64,000 nucleotides of DNA, taken from NCBI GenBank assembly GCA_965200805.1, contig OZ241384.1, forward strand, positions 248,001 through 312,000, read 5' to 3'. The notes below the pieces were generated by a model. The model was not told the origin of the DNA. It searched no databases and saw nothing but the letters and a program-made list of their open reading frames with translations. Each line of letters opens with the position of its first letter. The stretch's first letter is position 1. A program made the position numbers and the translations under genes. Of the stretch, positions 18,107 through 26,144 are shown piece after piece. This DNA is from MPNP01 sp026709725 (GTDB lineage: Bacteria; Pseudomonadota; Alphaproteobacteria; Rhodobacterales; Rhodobacteraceae).

Positions 18107-19459
18107 TCAGGAGTGCAGCCAGGCGGGCAGCCAGGTGCCATGAGCAGTGATCAGTGCATCCACCATGGACCGGATGGTGCGGAGATCAAGTTCAGCGGCC
18201 GTTCGCGGATCGAGCATGGCTGCGTGATAGACATGCTCCCGCGATTCTTCCATCAGTGCCCGGACCGTGAGCTCCTGAACGTTGATGTTCGTTCGCATGA
18301 GAGCCGTCAGCTGGGGCGGAAGGTCGTTGACGGGCTGTGGATGGATTCCATCGCCGCGGATGTGGACGGGAACCTCCACACAGCATCCTTCGGGGAGTGC
18401 CGGCATCAGGCCCCGGTTCGGTACATTGCCCCAGACGGTTGACTGCTCACCTGTCCAGATTGAATGAATGATATCGGATGCGTATTCATGCGTGGGCGTG
18501 ATCTCAATGTCCGCCATGCTGCCCAGATCATCTGACTGGCGCTCCCACTCGGCAATCTGTTCCCGACAGCGGGTCAGATACTCATCCAGCGGGATCCGGA
18601 ACTGATCAAGCAGCTCCGGACGGAACGACTTGATGAACCAGGGAACATATTCGGAAAAATGCTCGGAGCTTTCGGTGACAAAATATCCGAAATGCATCAT
18701 GACCTCGTACCGCACATGATTGGGGCAACGGAGATTCCATTGATTGGGCTTGGGCACCCGGCCATCGCGATAGGCATCCCGCAGCAACGGGTAGAGATCC
18801 TGGACCCTGCCTTGCCGATCAACCGACTGCAGTTCCGTGAAGAACGCCATGTGATTGATGCCGGCGCACCGATAGCGGATCGCCTCGACCGGCAGGTCCA
18901 GATCATGGGCCAGTTCCGCGATCGTCCCCTGCACCGAATGGCACAATCCCACCGTCCTGACCTCTGGATAGCGTTCAGCGATTGCCCAGCAATTGATCGC
19001 CATCGGATTGACATATTGCAGGAGAATGGCGTCCGGGCAAAGCTCATGGACGGCCTCGCACAGCGACCAGAGGTGGGGGACTGTCCGGAGACCCCGCATG
19101 ATGCCGCCAATACCCAAAGTATCACCGATGGTCTGACGAATCCCGTATCGGGCCGGGACGGCAAAATCAGTCAGTGTACAAGGATCATACCCCCCGATCT
19201 GAAAGGCGACGATGACAAAATCTGCTCCATCAATGGCAGCCCGAAGATCCGTGTGGCTGGTCACACTCACCTCAAGCCCGAGCGATTCAATCATCTTTCT
19301 GATCCGCAGCCCGGCACCTTCGAGCCTGTCGGCATCAATATCCATGAGAGCGATCTCTGCATCCCGAAGTGCCTCCCGAACCAGAATATCCCCGATCAGG
19401 TTCTGGACGAAGACTGTTGAACCGGCTCCAATGAAGCTGACCTTCGGCGTTCCCGGCAT
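18107..19459 (-). CDS. Glycoside hydrolase family 4 enzyme, probable alpha-galactosidase
   Basis: A 450-residue NAD+- and metal-dependent GH4 protein. The Rossmann motif is FIGAGSTVFVQNL at the N-terminus. The metal-binding motif is CHS in GLCHSVQGT, which in this family marks alpha-galactosidases (CHE marks alpha-glucosidases), and the second metal His is in RCAGINHMAFF. GH4 enzymes hydrolyse through transient oxidation at C3. The start at 19459 begins MPGTPKVSFIGAGS with ggag upstream; the longer frame has no family resemblance. It is the first gene of the GH4-GH2 unit, divergent from lacI-type regulator at 19753 with a LacI-style operator between. Confidence 0.9.
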   Translation of the reverse strand: MPGTPKVSFIGAGSTVFVQNLIGDILVREALRDAEIALMDIDADRLEGAGLRIRKMIESLGLEVSVTSHTDLRAAIDGADFVIVAFQIGGYDPCTLTDFAVPARYGIRQTIGDTLGIGGIMRGLRTVPHLWSLCEAVHELCPDAILLQYVNPMAINCWAIAERYPEVRTVGLCHSVQGTIAELAHDLDLPVEAIRYRCAGINHMAFFTELQSVDRQGRVQDLYPLLRDAYRDGRVPKPNQWNLRCPNHVRYEVMMHFGYFVTESSEHFSEYVPWFIKSFRPELLDQFRIPLDEYLTRCREQIAEWERQSDDLGSMADIEITPTHEYASDIIHSIWTGEQSTVWGNVPNRGLMPALPEGCCVEVPVHIRGDGIHPQPVNDLPPQLTALMRTNINVQELTVRALMEESREHVYHAAMLDPRTAAELDLRTIRSMVDALITAHGTWLPAWLHS

Positions 19460-19687
19460 TATGTGATCTCCATCGCTTTCCTGGAAACGTACGCTCATAT
19501 CTTCAGGCAGCCTGCGCACCGCCCGACCATCGTCCCCGTAATCACAACGCAAGGCAATTTGACAGGGTCAGTCGAGAAAAATTCACTGCCGGGCAAAAGG
19601 CACTGGGTGCAGGACGGGTCCCTGGCAACGGATCGTCAATATCCATGAAAATCGGACGTCCGAAAAAAAAATTGATCATGTTGTTGC

Positions 19688-19701
19688 CGAAACCGGTTTC
19701 G
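19688..19701. promoter_or_regulatory. LacI-family operator candidate
   Basis: The perfect 14-bp palindrome cgaaaccggtttcg has the central CG step and A/T-flanked halves typical of LacI/GalR operators. It lies in the 293-bp divergent region, 52 bp before the regulator start. A TTGACT immediately follows at 19702, so binding here would block a promoter for the plus-strand operon. Confidence 0.65.
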
Positions 19702-19752
19702 TTGACTATATGTATTGCTCGTATGTGAATTTCCGGGCTTGGGGAGGACAAC

Positions 19753-20877
19753 TTGCCTGCTGAATTCGTGGGGCATGCTGGGAGTCGGCGGCGGCAGCGC
19801 ACGACAATCAGTGATGTCGCCCTCTCGCTGAATCTGGCCAAGGGCACAGTGTCCAGGGCCCTGAACGGGTACAGCGACATTTCTGAGCGAACCAAGCGTC
19901 GTGTCCGCAGAAAGGCCGATGAGATGGGCTATGTCCCACTCTGCCATGCCCAGGCAATCCGGACAGGGTTTGCCAAGTCTCTCGGTCTTGTTCTGGTGGT
20001 GAACCGGCAGGACTCGCACCGCCCGTTTCTGGCGGGATTCCTCGCCGGCGTCACCAGGGCCACAGCTGCCAAGGGCTGGACTCTCACAGTCACGACAACA
20101 GAAACTGAAGCCGCTGCACTCACAACCCTTAAACGGTTGATCACAGAGCACAAGGTTGATGGATTCATTTTGCCGCGAACCTGCGATGAAGACCTGCGTG
20201 TCGACTTTTTGCGTCAGGAAAACATTCCCTTTGTTCTCTTTGGCCGCAACCCCGATCCCGCGGGATGTGCATGGTACGATATCGAGGGCGAAAGGGCGAT
20301 GGAGGACGCCGTCCTGCGCCTGCATGATTTCGGGCACAGCCGGATTGCCTTCATCAATGGCGGCTCACATTACCACTACAGCAAACTCCGCTATGCGGGG
20401 TACCTGTCCGGCCTCGAAAAGGCAGGACTGGCGTTTGATGAAACGCTCGTCCGCACCAACGCAATCACCAGCAGGCATGGTGAAATCGCCAGCGATGCTC
20501 TCCTTGTTCATGAAAATCCGCCGACTGCATTTCTCTTCGCTATCGACCGGGCCGCCTTCGGCATTTATCGAACGGCTGCGCGCTACGGGCTCAGGATCGG
20601 GTCCGATATCTCGGTGATCTCCTACGATGGAATGCCTGAAGCGGCCTATACAAATCCGCCCCTGACAACATTTTCAGTCGACAGGCAGAGAGCCGGGGAG
20701 CAGCTTGCGACCATTCTGATGTCACACATCAATGGAGTCCCGGCTGAGGAACTCAGAATTCTTGAACGCGCGACACTCGTTGTCCGTCAGTCCGATGGGC
20801 AGCAGACAATGACCAGCGAACACCTTGCCGGCCATATGGATGGCATGGCGGGGAATCACTCATCAGCAAAGGAGTAA
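19753..20877 (+). CDS. LacI-family transcriptional regulator
   Basis: A 374-residue repressor. The helix-turn-helix with hinge is TTISDVALSLNLAKGTVSRALNGYSDISERTKRRV (split in two: TTISDVALSLNLAKGTVSRA and LNGYSDISERTKRRV) at about residues 17-50, followed by a periplasmic-binding-protein-like sensor domain. The start is a TTG at 19753, supported by ggggagga 7 nt upstream. It probably represses its own operon, since the binding-protein gene begins 1 nt after its stop, and perhaps also the divergent GH4-GH2 unit. The inducer is probably a sugar taken up by the operon. Confidence 0.93.
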   Translation: MPAEFVGHAGSRRRQRTTISDVALSLNLAKGTVSRALNGYSDISERTKRRVRRKADEMGYVPLCHAQAIRTGFAKSLGLVLVVNRQDSHRPFLAGFLAGVTRATAAKGWTLTVTTTETEAAALTTLKRLITEHKVDGFILPRTCDEDLRVDFLRQENIPFVLFGRNPDPAGCAWYDIEGERAMEDAVLRLHDFGHSRIAFINGGSHYHYSKLRYAGYLSGLEKAGLAFDETLVRTNAITSRHGEIASDALLVHENPPTAFLFAIDRAAFGIYRTAARYGLRIGSDISVISYDGMPEAAYTNPPLTTFSVDRQRAGEQLATILMSHINGVPAEELRILERATLVVRQSDGQQTMTSEHLAGHMDGMAGNHSSAKE

Positions 20878-20878
20878 A

Positions 20879-22240
20879 ATGATGATGAGAACACGTCTAT
20901 TGACAAGCACTGTTGGTGCTGTTGCCGCCATGATTGTGGCGGCAGTTGCAGTTCCCGCCGGTGCACAGACAATCCAGTTCTGGACCACGGAAGAGCAGCC
21001 GGAACGGCTGGCACGCCAGGAAGCAATGGCAGCCGACTTCAATGCGAAAACCGGCATCACTGTTGAGGTGATTCCGATCACCGAGAGCGACCTTGGCACC
21101 CGGGCGACGGCAGCTTTCGCGGCCAACGACCTGCCGGATGTCATCTATCACACGCTGCAGTATGCTCTGCCCTGGGCGGAAGCAGGCATTCTTGATACCG
21201 ATACATCGACCGACATCGTGAACGATCTTGGGGAGAACACATTTGCCCCCGGCCCGCTTGCGATGGCTGCATTCGATGGCGGCGTTGCCGCAGTCCCGGT
21301 TGATGGCTGGACACAGATGGTCGTCTATCGCCAGGATCTTTTTGACGGGATGGGCCTCGAGGCACCAACCAGCTATGCCAATGTGCTGGCCGCAATCGAG
21401 AAATTGCACAATCCGCCCGACATGTATGGATTTGTTGCCGCAACCAAGGTTGATGAGAACTTCATGAGCCAGGTCCTGGAGCATGTGTTCCTGGCCAATG
21501 GTGTTTCACCCGTTGATCAGGGCGGATTTGCACCGCTTGATGTTGCGACCACCACGGAGGTTCTCGACTTCTACAAGGCGATCGCCAAGGCATCGCCGCC
21601 CGGAGAACTCTACTGGCAACAGTCTCGCGAACTCTACTTTGCCGGCAAGGCAGCCATGATTATCTGGTCACCGTTCATTCTTGATGAACTGGCCGGTCTG
21701 CGTGACTCGGCACCACCGACGATCACCGACGATCCCACCTCGCCTGAGCTGGCATCACGGACCGGAATCGTCACCAACTTCTCCGGTCCGTCAAATCCGG
21801 GTGGGGCTGCATGGGGCGATGTCCGCTTCTTCGGCATCACCGTTGATGCGGAAACCGAAGCAGCCGCTGAATTTGTAAAATTCGCAATGGATGAAGGCTA
21901 TACAAATACGCTGGCGATTGCACCGGAGGGCAAGTTCCCGGTACGACGCGGAACGGCGGACAGCCCCACGGAGTTTGTCGAAGCCTGGTCGATGCTTGAT
22001 GTGGGTGTTGACCGGAGAGCACCGCTTGGTGAACTCTATGGCGAGGAGATGATCAACGAGATTGTCGGTGGGCTTGATGTTGCACAGCGCTGGGGCGTCG
22101 CCGAAGGCCAGCTCTCGCTTGCATCAAAGATGATCAACAGCCAGATCATCAATCGACTGGTTCGGGAGTACATTGATGATGTCCGCGATGCCGCTGCAAC
22201 AGTCGAAGCGCTGAACAGCGAACTTGCCGACGTTCAGTAG
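20879..22240 (+). CDS. ABC sugar/osmolyte-binding protein (extracellular family 1)
   Basis: A 453-residue binding protein. The signal peptide is TSTVGAVAAMIVAAVAVPAG with cleavage likely after AGAQ (residue about 27). Mature sequence TIQFWTTEEQPERLARQEAM, followed by FNAKTGITVEVIPI and a C-terminal helical lobe, is typical of the family. The start at 20879 (first of three successive ATG codons) is preceded by aaaggag. It belongs to the LacI operon and delivers substrate to the two unusual permeases at 22365-24862. From the GH63-like gene downstream the ligand may be glucosylglycerate, mannosylglycerate or a related alpha-glycoside. Confidence 0.92.
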   Translation: MMMRTRLLTSTVGAVAAMIVAAVAVPAGAQTIQFWTTEEQPERLARQEAMAADFNAKTGITVEVIPITESDLGTRATAAFAANDLPDVIYHTLQYALPWAEAGILDTDTSTDIVNDLGENTFAPGPLAMAAFDGGVAAVPVDGWTQMVVYRQDLFDGMGLEAPTSYANVLAAIEKLHNPPDMYGFVAATKVDENFMSQVLEHVFLANGVSPVDQGGFAPLDVATTTEVLDFYKAIAKASPPGELYWQQSRELYFAGKAAMIIWSPFILDELAGLRDSAPPTITDDPTSPELASRTGIVTNFSGPSNPGGAAWGDVRFFGITVDAETEAAAEFVKFAMDEGYTNTLAIAPEGKFPVRRGTADSPTEFVEAWSMLDVGVDRRAPLGELYGEEMINEIVGGLDVAQRWGVAEGQLSLASKMINSQIINRLVREYIDDVRDAAATVEALNSELADVQ

Positions 22241-22311
22241 CAACGGCACAGCCAGCCAGTGCCCAAGCTGGTTGCACGGCTCATCTGGCTGGCATACATT
22301 GAATCCAGGAT

Positions 22312-22332
22312 CGGCCCGTGACAAGCGGGCCG
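22312..22332 (+). promoter_or_regulatory. 7-bp hairpin between binding protein and permease genes
   Basis: Arms cggcccg (22312-22318) and cgggccg (22326-22332) flank the loop tgacaag, 33 nt before the permease start. As in the first sugar operon (14006-14032), it sits after the binding-protein gene without a T-run and may stabilise the upstream transcript. Confidence 0.5.
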
Positions 22333-22364
22333 CCCTGCACTCTTGGATCGGGGAGGGGGACGAA

Positions 22365-23630
22365 ATGACAACAGTTGGGCCAACAAAGGGAACGCACGGA
22401 CCGCCAAAAGGATTGGGGCCGCTCCAGAAAACAGAGGCCAGACTGGCCTGGGGATTGCTGTTCCCGACAATATTCAGCGTCTCACTTGTCGTGATCCTGC
22501 CACTGCTGGCAATTTTCTGGATCAGTTTCAAGCCCGTCCAGCTCCAGGACCTTCGCGCCCCGACCGCCTTCATCAACGAAACATTGCGCGGCAGCCCGGA
22601 GGCCGCTGGTGACAGCGCAACAATCCGTTACACGGTTCGCAATTCCCACGCGGAGCGGTCACTGACCGGCGTCACATTTACCGACCTGATTCCAGATGGG
22701 CTGACTGTCGGAGAGCTTGATCCGCGCTGCCGGATTGATGACGCCACACTCTTTTGTGATCTCGGGACATTCACCGGCGGCATGAGTGAGCGAATCCTTG
22801 TTCCGGTCACCGTTGGAGCGGCGTATTTCGATGAGGGGCAGAATGTCCGGGGCAGTGATCCGGTCTCAACCGGTCAGGGTGACAACATCCTGACCAATCT
22901 TGAGTTCACCCTTGATAACTTTGTCAAGGTCTTCAATGCCCGGGACTTCTGGCAGGTCCTCTACGCCACGACCTTCTACACTGTCTTCGGAACCATCGGC
23001 GCACTGGTCTTTGGCCTGTTTGCCGCACAGCTTCTCAATAAATCCTTCCATGGCAAGGGATTCATGCGGGGTCTCTTTCTTTTTCCCTATGTCGCTCCCG
23101 TCATCGCGGTTGCGCTGACATGGGTCAACCTTTTTGACCCGTCATCGGGATCGATCAATGCCCTGCTCCTGCAGATGGGTCTGACGCAGGAATCCATCAA
23201 CTTTTTCGGTCAGCGGCCTCTGGCCCTGATCATGGTCACCGTCTTTGAGATCTGGCGGTATTTCCCCCTGTCCTTCCTGTTTATCCTGGCCAGGATGCAA
23301 TCGATTGACAGCGATATGTACGAGGCGGCGGATATGGATGGTGCCTCACCATTCCAGAAATTCTGGTACCTGTCCCTGCCACAGCTGGCAGGAATCCTGA
23401 GTGTGCTCTTTCTCCTGCGCTTCATCTGGACCTTCAACAAGTTCGATGACATCTTCCTCCTCACGGGAGGCAATGCCGGCACTCTCACACTGACCGTCAA
23501 TGTCTACAAACAGGCCTTTGCCATTTCCAACATCGGGGCCGGTGCCGCTGTCGCTGTGGTGATCTTCTGTGTTCTGCTGCTCTTCAGTTTCTTTTTCTTC
23601 AGAATCATCAGTCGGGAGGAAGGGCTATGA
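22365..23630 (+). CDS. ABC permease (MalF type) with a DUF11-like extracytoplasmic insert
   Basis: A 421-residue permease about 110-120 residues longer than usual. TM1 spans about residues 31-55. Residues about 60-178 form a predicted periplasmic domain between TM1 and TM2, with IRYTVRNSHAERSLTGVTF, PDGLTVGE and a two-Cys motif RCRIDDATLFCDLGTFTGG (Cys122, Cys131) that match the pattern of DUF11 bacterial Ig-like repeats. Five further helices follow, with the EAA loop YEAADMDGASPFQKFWYLSL. The start at 22365 follows ggggaggggg. The insert may form a disulfide and contact the binding protein; that is inference. It overlaps the next gene by 4 nt (ATGA). Confidence 0.9.
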   Translation: MTTVGPTKGTHGPPKGLGPLQKTEARLAWGLLFPTIFSVSLVVILPLLAIFWISFKPVQLQDLRAPTAFINETLRGSPEAAGDSATIRYTVRNSHAERSLTGVTFTDLIPDGLTVGELDPRCRIDDATLFCDLGTFTGGMSERILVPVTVGAAYFDEGQNVRGSDPVSTGQGDNILTNLEFTLDNFVKVFNARDFWQVLYATTFYTVFGTIGALVFGLFAAQLLNKSFHGKGFMRGLFLFPYVAPVIAVALTWVNLFDPSSGSINALLLQMGLTQESINFFGQRPLALIMVTVFEIWRYFPLSFLFILARMQSIDSDMYEAADMDGASPFQKFWYLSLPQLAGILSVLFLLRFIWTFNKFDDIFLLTGGNAGTLTLTVNVYKQAFAISNIGAGAAVAVVIFCVLLLFSFFFFRIISREEGL

Positions 23631-24862
23631 AGTATCTCTCTTACGGCTCTGTCACCGGCCCGGTCCTGGGTTTTCTCTGGTGCTTCACCGCCGCATCAAG
23701 CGTGGCTGTCATCTTTTCATTTGCCACCGGTTACGCGTTCCGGCCCTCGCTGTCCCTTTCACTGCTTGCGGGCGTCATCGCCGGTCTTGGTGTCATCGCG
23801 GCCAACAGACTCTCCGAGTTTCTCAACCGACAGGGAGCGGCCCTGATCCTTGCCGCTCTGCTGGCACTTCTGACCTATATCGGTCAGGGCCCTGTGGTCT
23901 ATGATGCATTGCAGGTATCGCAGCCTGTTGCCGTTCTGGCCTGCCTTCTGACCGGTGGATTTGTTGTGATCCCGATTGCCGTCATCCTGCACGAATCGCC
24001 GATCAATGCCATGTCACGCCATGAATTTGAAGACGCCATCATCCGTTTTCTGACTGGTTTCGGAATGGTGTTTTTCACCGCGATCGTGATGATTCCGTTC
24101 TACGTAATGCTTCTCACAAGTTTCAAGTCACAAGGAGAACTGACACGCGATCCTCTCAATTTCTCACTGGATCTGTCCCGGGGCTGGGATCTGTTTCGCA
24201 GCTATCAGGAACTCATCCTTGTCTTCAACTTTGACCGTTACCTCCTGATCTCATTCGTTGTCTCAATTCTGACGGTCATTATCACCCTGCTCTTCAGCGT
24301 GCCGGGAGCCTATGCAGTCGCCCGATTGCGCTTTCGCGGCCAAAAGGCCTTTTCGCGATCAATCCTTTTGATCTACATGGTCCCGATGATCGTGCTGGCC
24401 CTGCCCATCTACATTGTTTTCTCCATGGTCGCCCTGCGTGACACGCTGATCGGAATCATCCTGATCTATCCGGTCACGACAATTCCGGTGGCACTCTATA
24501 TCCTGCAGGGCTACTTCCGTGGGCTGCCGGTCGAGGTTGAGGAAGCCGGGCTGATGGATGGCCTCAGCCGACTCGCCTGTATCTGGAAGATCACCCTGCC
24601 CCTCAGCCTGCCCGCCATGGCCTCGGTGTCACTCTATGTGTTCATGATCGCCTGGAACGAGTTTCTGCTCGCATTCATGCTGCTTGACAACCCCCAGATC
24701 TTCACCCTGACACGGGGCGTGGCCAGCCTGAACTCCTCAGAGGTTCCCCGCCAGCACCTGATGGCTGGTGCTGTCATTTCAACCATTCCGGTCCTGGTCC
24801 TCTTTCTTGGACTTGAGCGCTTCATGACCAAGGGATTGACGGCAGGATCGGTCAAGGGCTGA
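23627..24862 (+). CDS. ABC permease (MalG type) with extra N-terminal membrane helices
   Basis: A 411-residue permease against about 280 for ordinary MalG proteins. The C-terminal 265 residues are a standard six-helix permease with the EAA loop VEEAGLMDGLSRLACIWKITLPL and a C-terminus ending KGLTAGSVKG. The extra first ~145 residues contain about four hydrophobic helices (near residues 10-30, 38-57, 70-88 and 98-120), joined to the core by a charged stretch HESPINAMSRHEFEDAIIRF. Its start ATG overlaps the previous stop (ATGA). Alpha-glucoside AglG-type permeases are the nearest type I can name, but I cannot confirm that they share this extension. Confidence 0.9.
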   Translation: MKYLSYGSVTGPVLGFLWCFTAASSVAVIFSFATGYAFRPSLSLSLLAGVIAGLGVIAANRLSEFLNRQGAALILAALLALLTYIGQGPVVYDALQVSQPVAVLACLLTGGFVVIPIAVILHESPINAMSRHEFEDAIIRFLTGFGMVFFTAIVMIPFYVMLLTSFKSQGELTRDPLNFSLDLSRGWDLFRSYQELILVFNFDRYLLISFVVSILTVIITLLFSVPGAYAVARLRFRGQKAFSRSILLIYMVPMIVLALPIYIVFSMVALRDTLIGIILIYPVTTIPVALYILQGYFRGLPVEVEEAGLMDGLSRLACIWKITLPLSLPAMASVSLYVFMIAWNEFLLAFMLLDNPQIFTLTRGVASLNSSEVPRQHLMAGAVISTIPVLVLFLGLERFMTKGLTAGSVKG

Positions 24863-24866
24863 TGCG

Positions 24867-26144
24867 GTGACTGCAATGCCCTGTCTTGACACCCGGGCGC
24901 GGCAAATCCTGCGCCAGAACGACCGGGGCGGCTACACGGTCCCCTCGGATCGTCTCTACCCCTATCAGTGGAATTGGGACAGTGCCTTTGCCGCGATCGG
25001 ATTCGCCGAGTTCGACCTTGACAGGGCCTGGACGGAAATCGAGACGCTGCTGTCCGGCCAGTGGGACAATGGCATGGTTCCCCACATTCTCTTCCATCAG
25101 CAGGACGATGGATATTTCCCGGGACCGGATATCTGGGGGTGCAACGCCCGCATCCCCTCCTCCGGGATCAGCCAGCCACCGGTTCTGACCACTGTCGTGC
25201 GCAAGATCTGGGAGCAGGATCCCGAGCGGGGCGCACCGACACTGGAACGGATCTATCCTCAGCTTGTCAACTGGCACCGCTGGTTCATCTCCTGGCGCCT
25301 TGATGACGCCGGGGCCGTCTGCATCACTCATCCCTGGGAAGCGGGCCGTGACAATGCCCCCGACTGGGATGATGCGCTGGGGGAGATCAACACAGACAGT
25401 GTGAACGGCTATGAACGCCGTGATACGAATATTGTTGATGCCGGCATGCGGCCAACCAAGTTTGACTATGACCGTTATATCTGGCTTGTCGAACTCGGGC
25501 GCAGACACGGCTGGGACCAGACTGCACTGATTGATGCCAGCCCATTTCGCATGGCGGATCCGACCATGACGTTTATCCTTCTCCGTGCCAATTGTGATCT
25601 CGTCGCCATTGGCCGGGCCCTGGGTCATGACATCGCTGAAATTGAAGAGTGGGCATCATGCCTTGAGGCTGGCGCCAATTCTCTCTGGAATCCGGATCTT
25701 GAAGCCTTTGACAGCCGCAATGTCCACAGTGGCGCATGGTCAGGATGTCTTTCAAATGCCTCTTTCCTCTGCTGGTATGGCGGGATTGACCGCCCTCGGA
25801 TGCATGAGCATTTTGACCGCCTGACCAAACGCGTCGCCTACATCATTCCCAGCCATGATCCCGACAGCAGCCGCTTCGACCGGCAACGCTACTGGCGCGG
25901 CCCGGTCTGGCCAATGATGAACACGCTGATTGCCATCGGTCTTGAGGAATCCGGATATACCGCTTCTGCCGAGATCCTGCGGCGATCAACTGCCCGATTG
26001 ATCGAACGGAGCGGATTTTCGGAATACTACGACCCCGAGGACGGCACACCGGCCGGGGGTGTCAACTTTACCTGGACAGCCGCCATCTGGCTGAGCTGGG
26101 CTTCATCGCGAACAGGAAGGGAACAATGGGCAAGATTGAACTGA
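24867..26144 (+). CDS. GH63-type glycosidase (glucosylglycerate/mannosylglycerate hydrolase-like)
   Basis: A 425-residue (alpha/alpha)6-barrel enzyme without signal peptide. YQWNWDSAFAAIGF near residue 32, the probable general acid Asp in HPWEAGRDNAPDWDDAL, YWRGPVWPMMNTLIA, and the probable base Glu in GFSEYYDPEDGTPAGG match the bacterial GH63 hydrolases of mannosyl- and glucosylglycerate. It would split an imported solute into a hexose and glycerate or a similar aglycone. It starts 4 bp after the permease stop at GTG 24867, or at ATG 24876, and its end overlaps the ATPase start by 19 bp, so it is firmly inside the LacI operon. Confidence 0.85.
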   Translation: MTAMPCLDTRARQILRQNDRGGYTVPSDRLYPYQWNWDSAFAAIGFAEFDLDRAWTEIETLLSGQWDNGMVPHILFHQQDDGYFPGPDIWGCNARIPSSGISQPPVLTTVVRKIWEQDPERGAPTLERIYPQLVNWHRWFISWRLDDAGAVCITHPWEAGRDNAPDWDDALGEINTDSVNGYERRDTNIVDAGMRPTKFDYDRYIWLVELGRRHGWDQTALIDASPFRMADPTMTFILLRANCDLVAIGRALGHDIAEIEEWASCLEAGANSLWNPDLEAFDSRNVHSGAWSGCLSNASFLCWYGGIDRPRMHEHFDRLTKRVAYIIPSHDPDSSRFDRQRYWRGPVWPMMNTLIAIGLEESGYTASAEILRRSTARLIERSGFSEYYDPEDGTPAGGVNFTWTAAIWLSWASSRTGREQWARLN

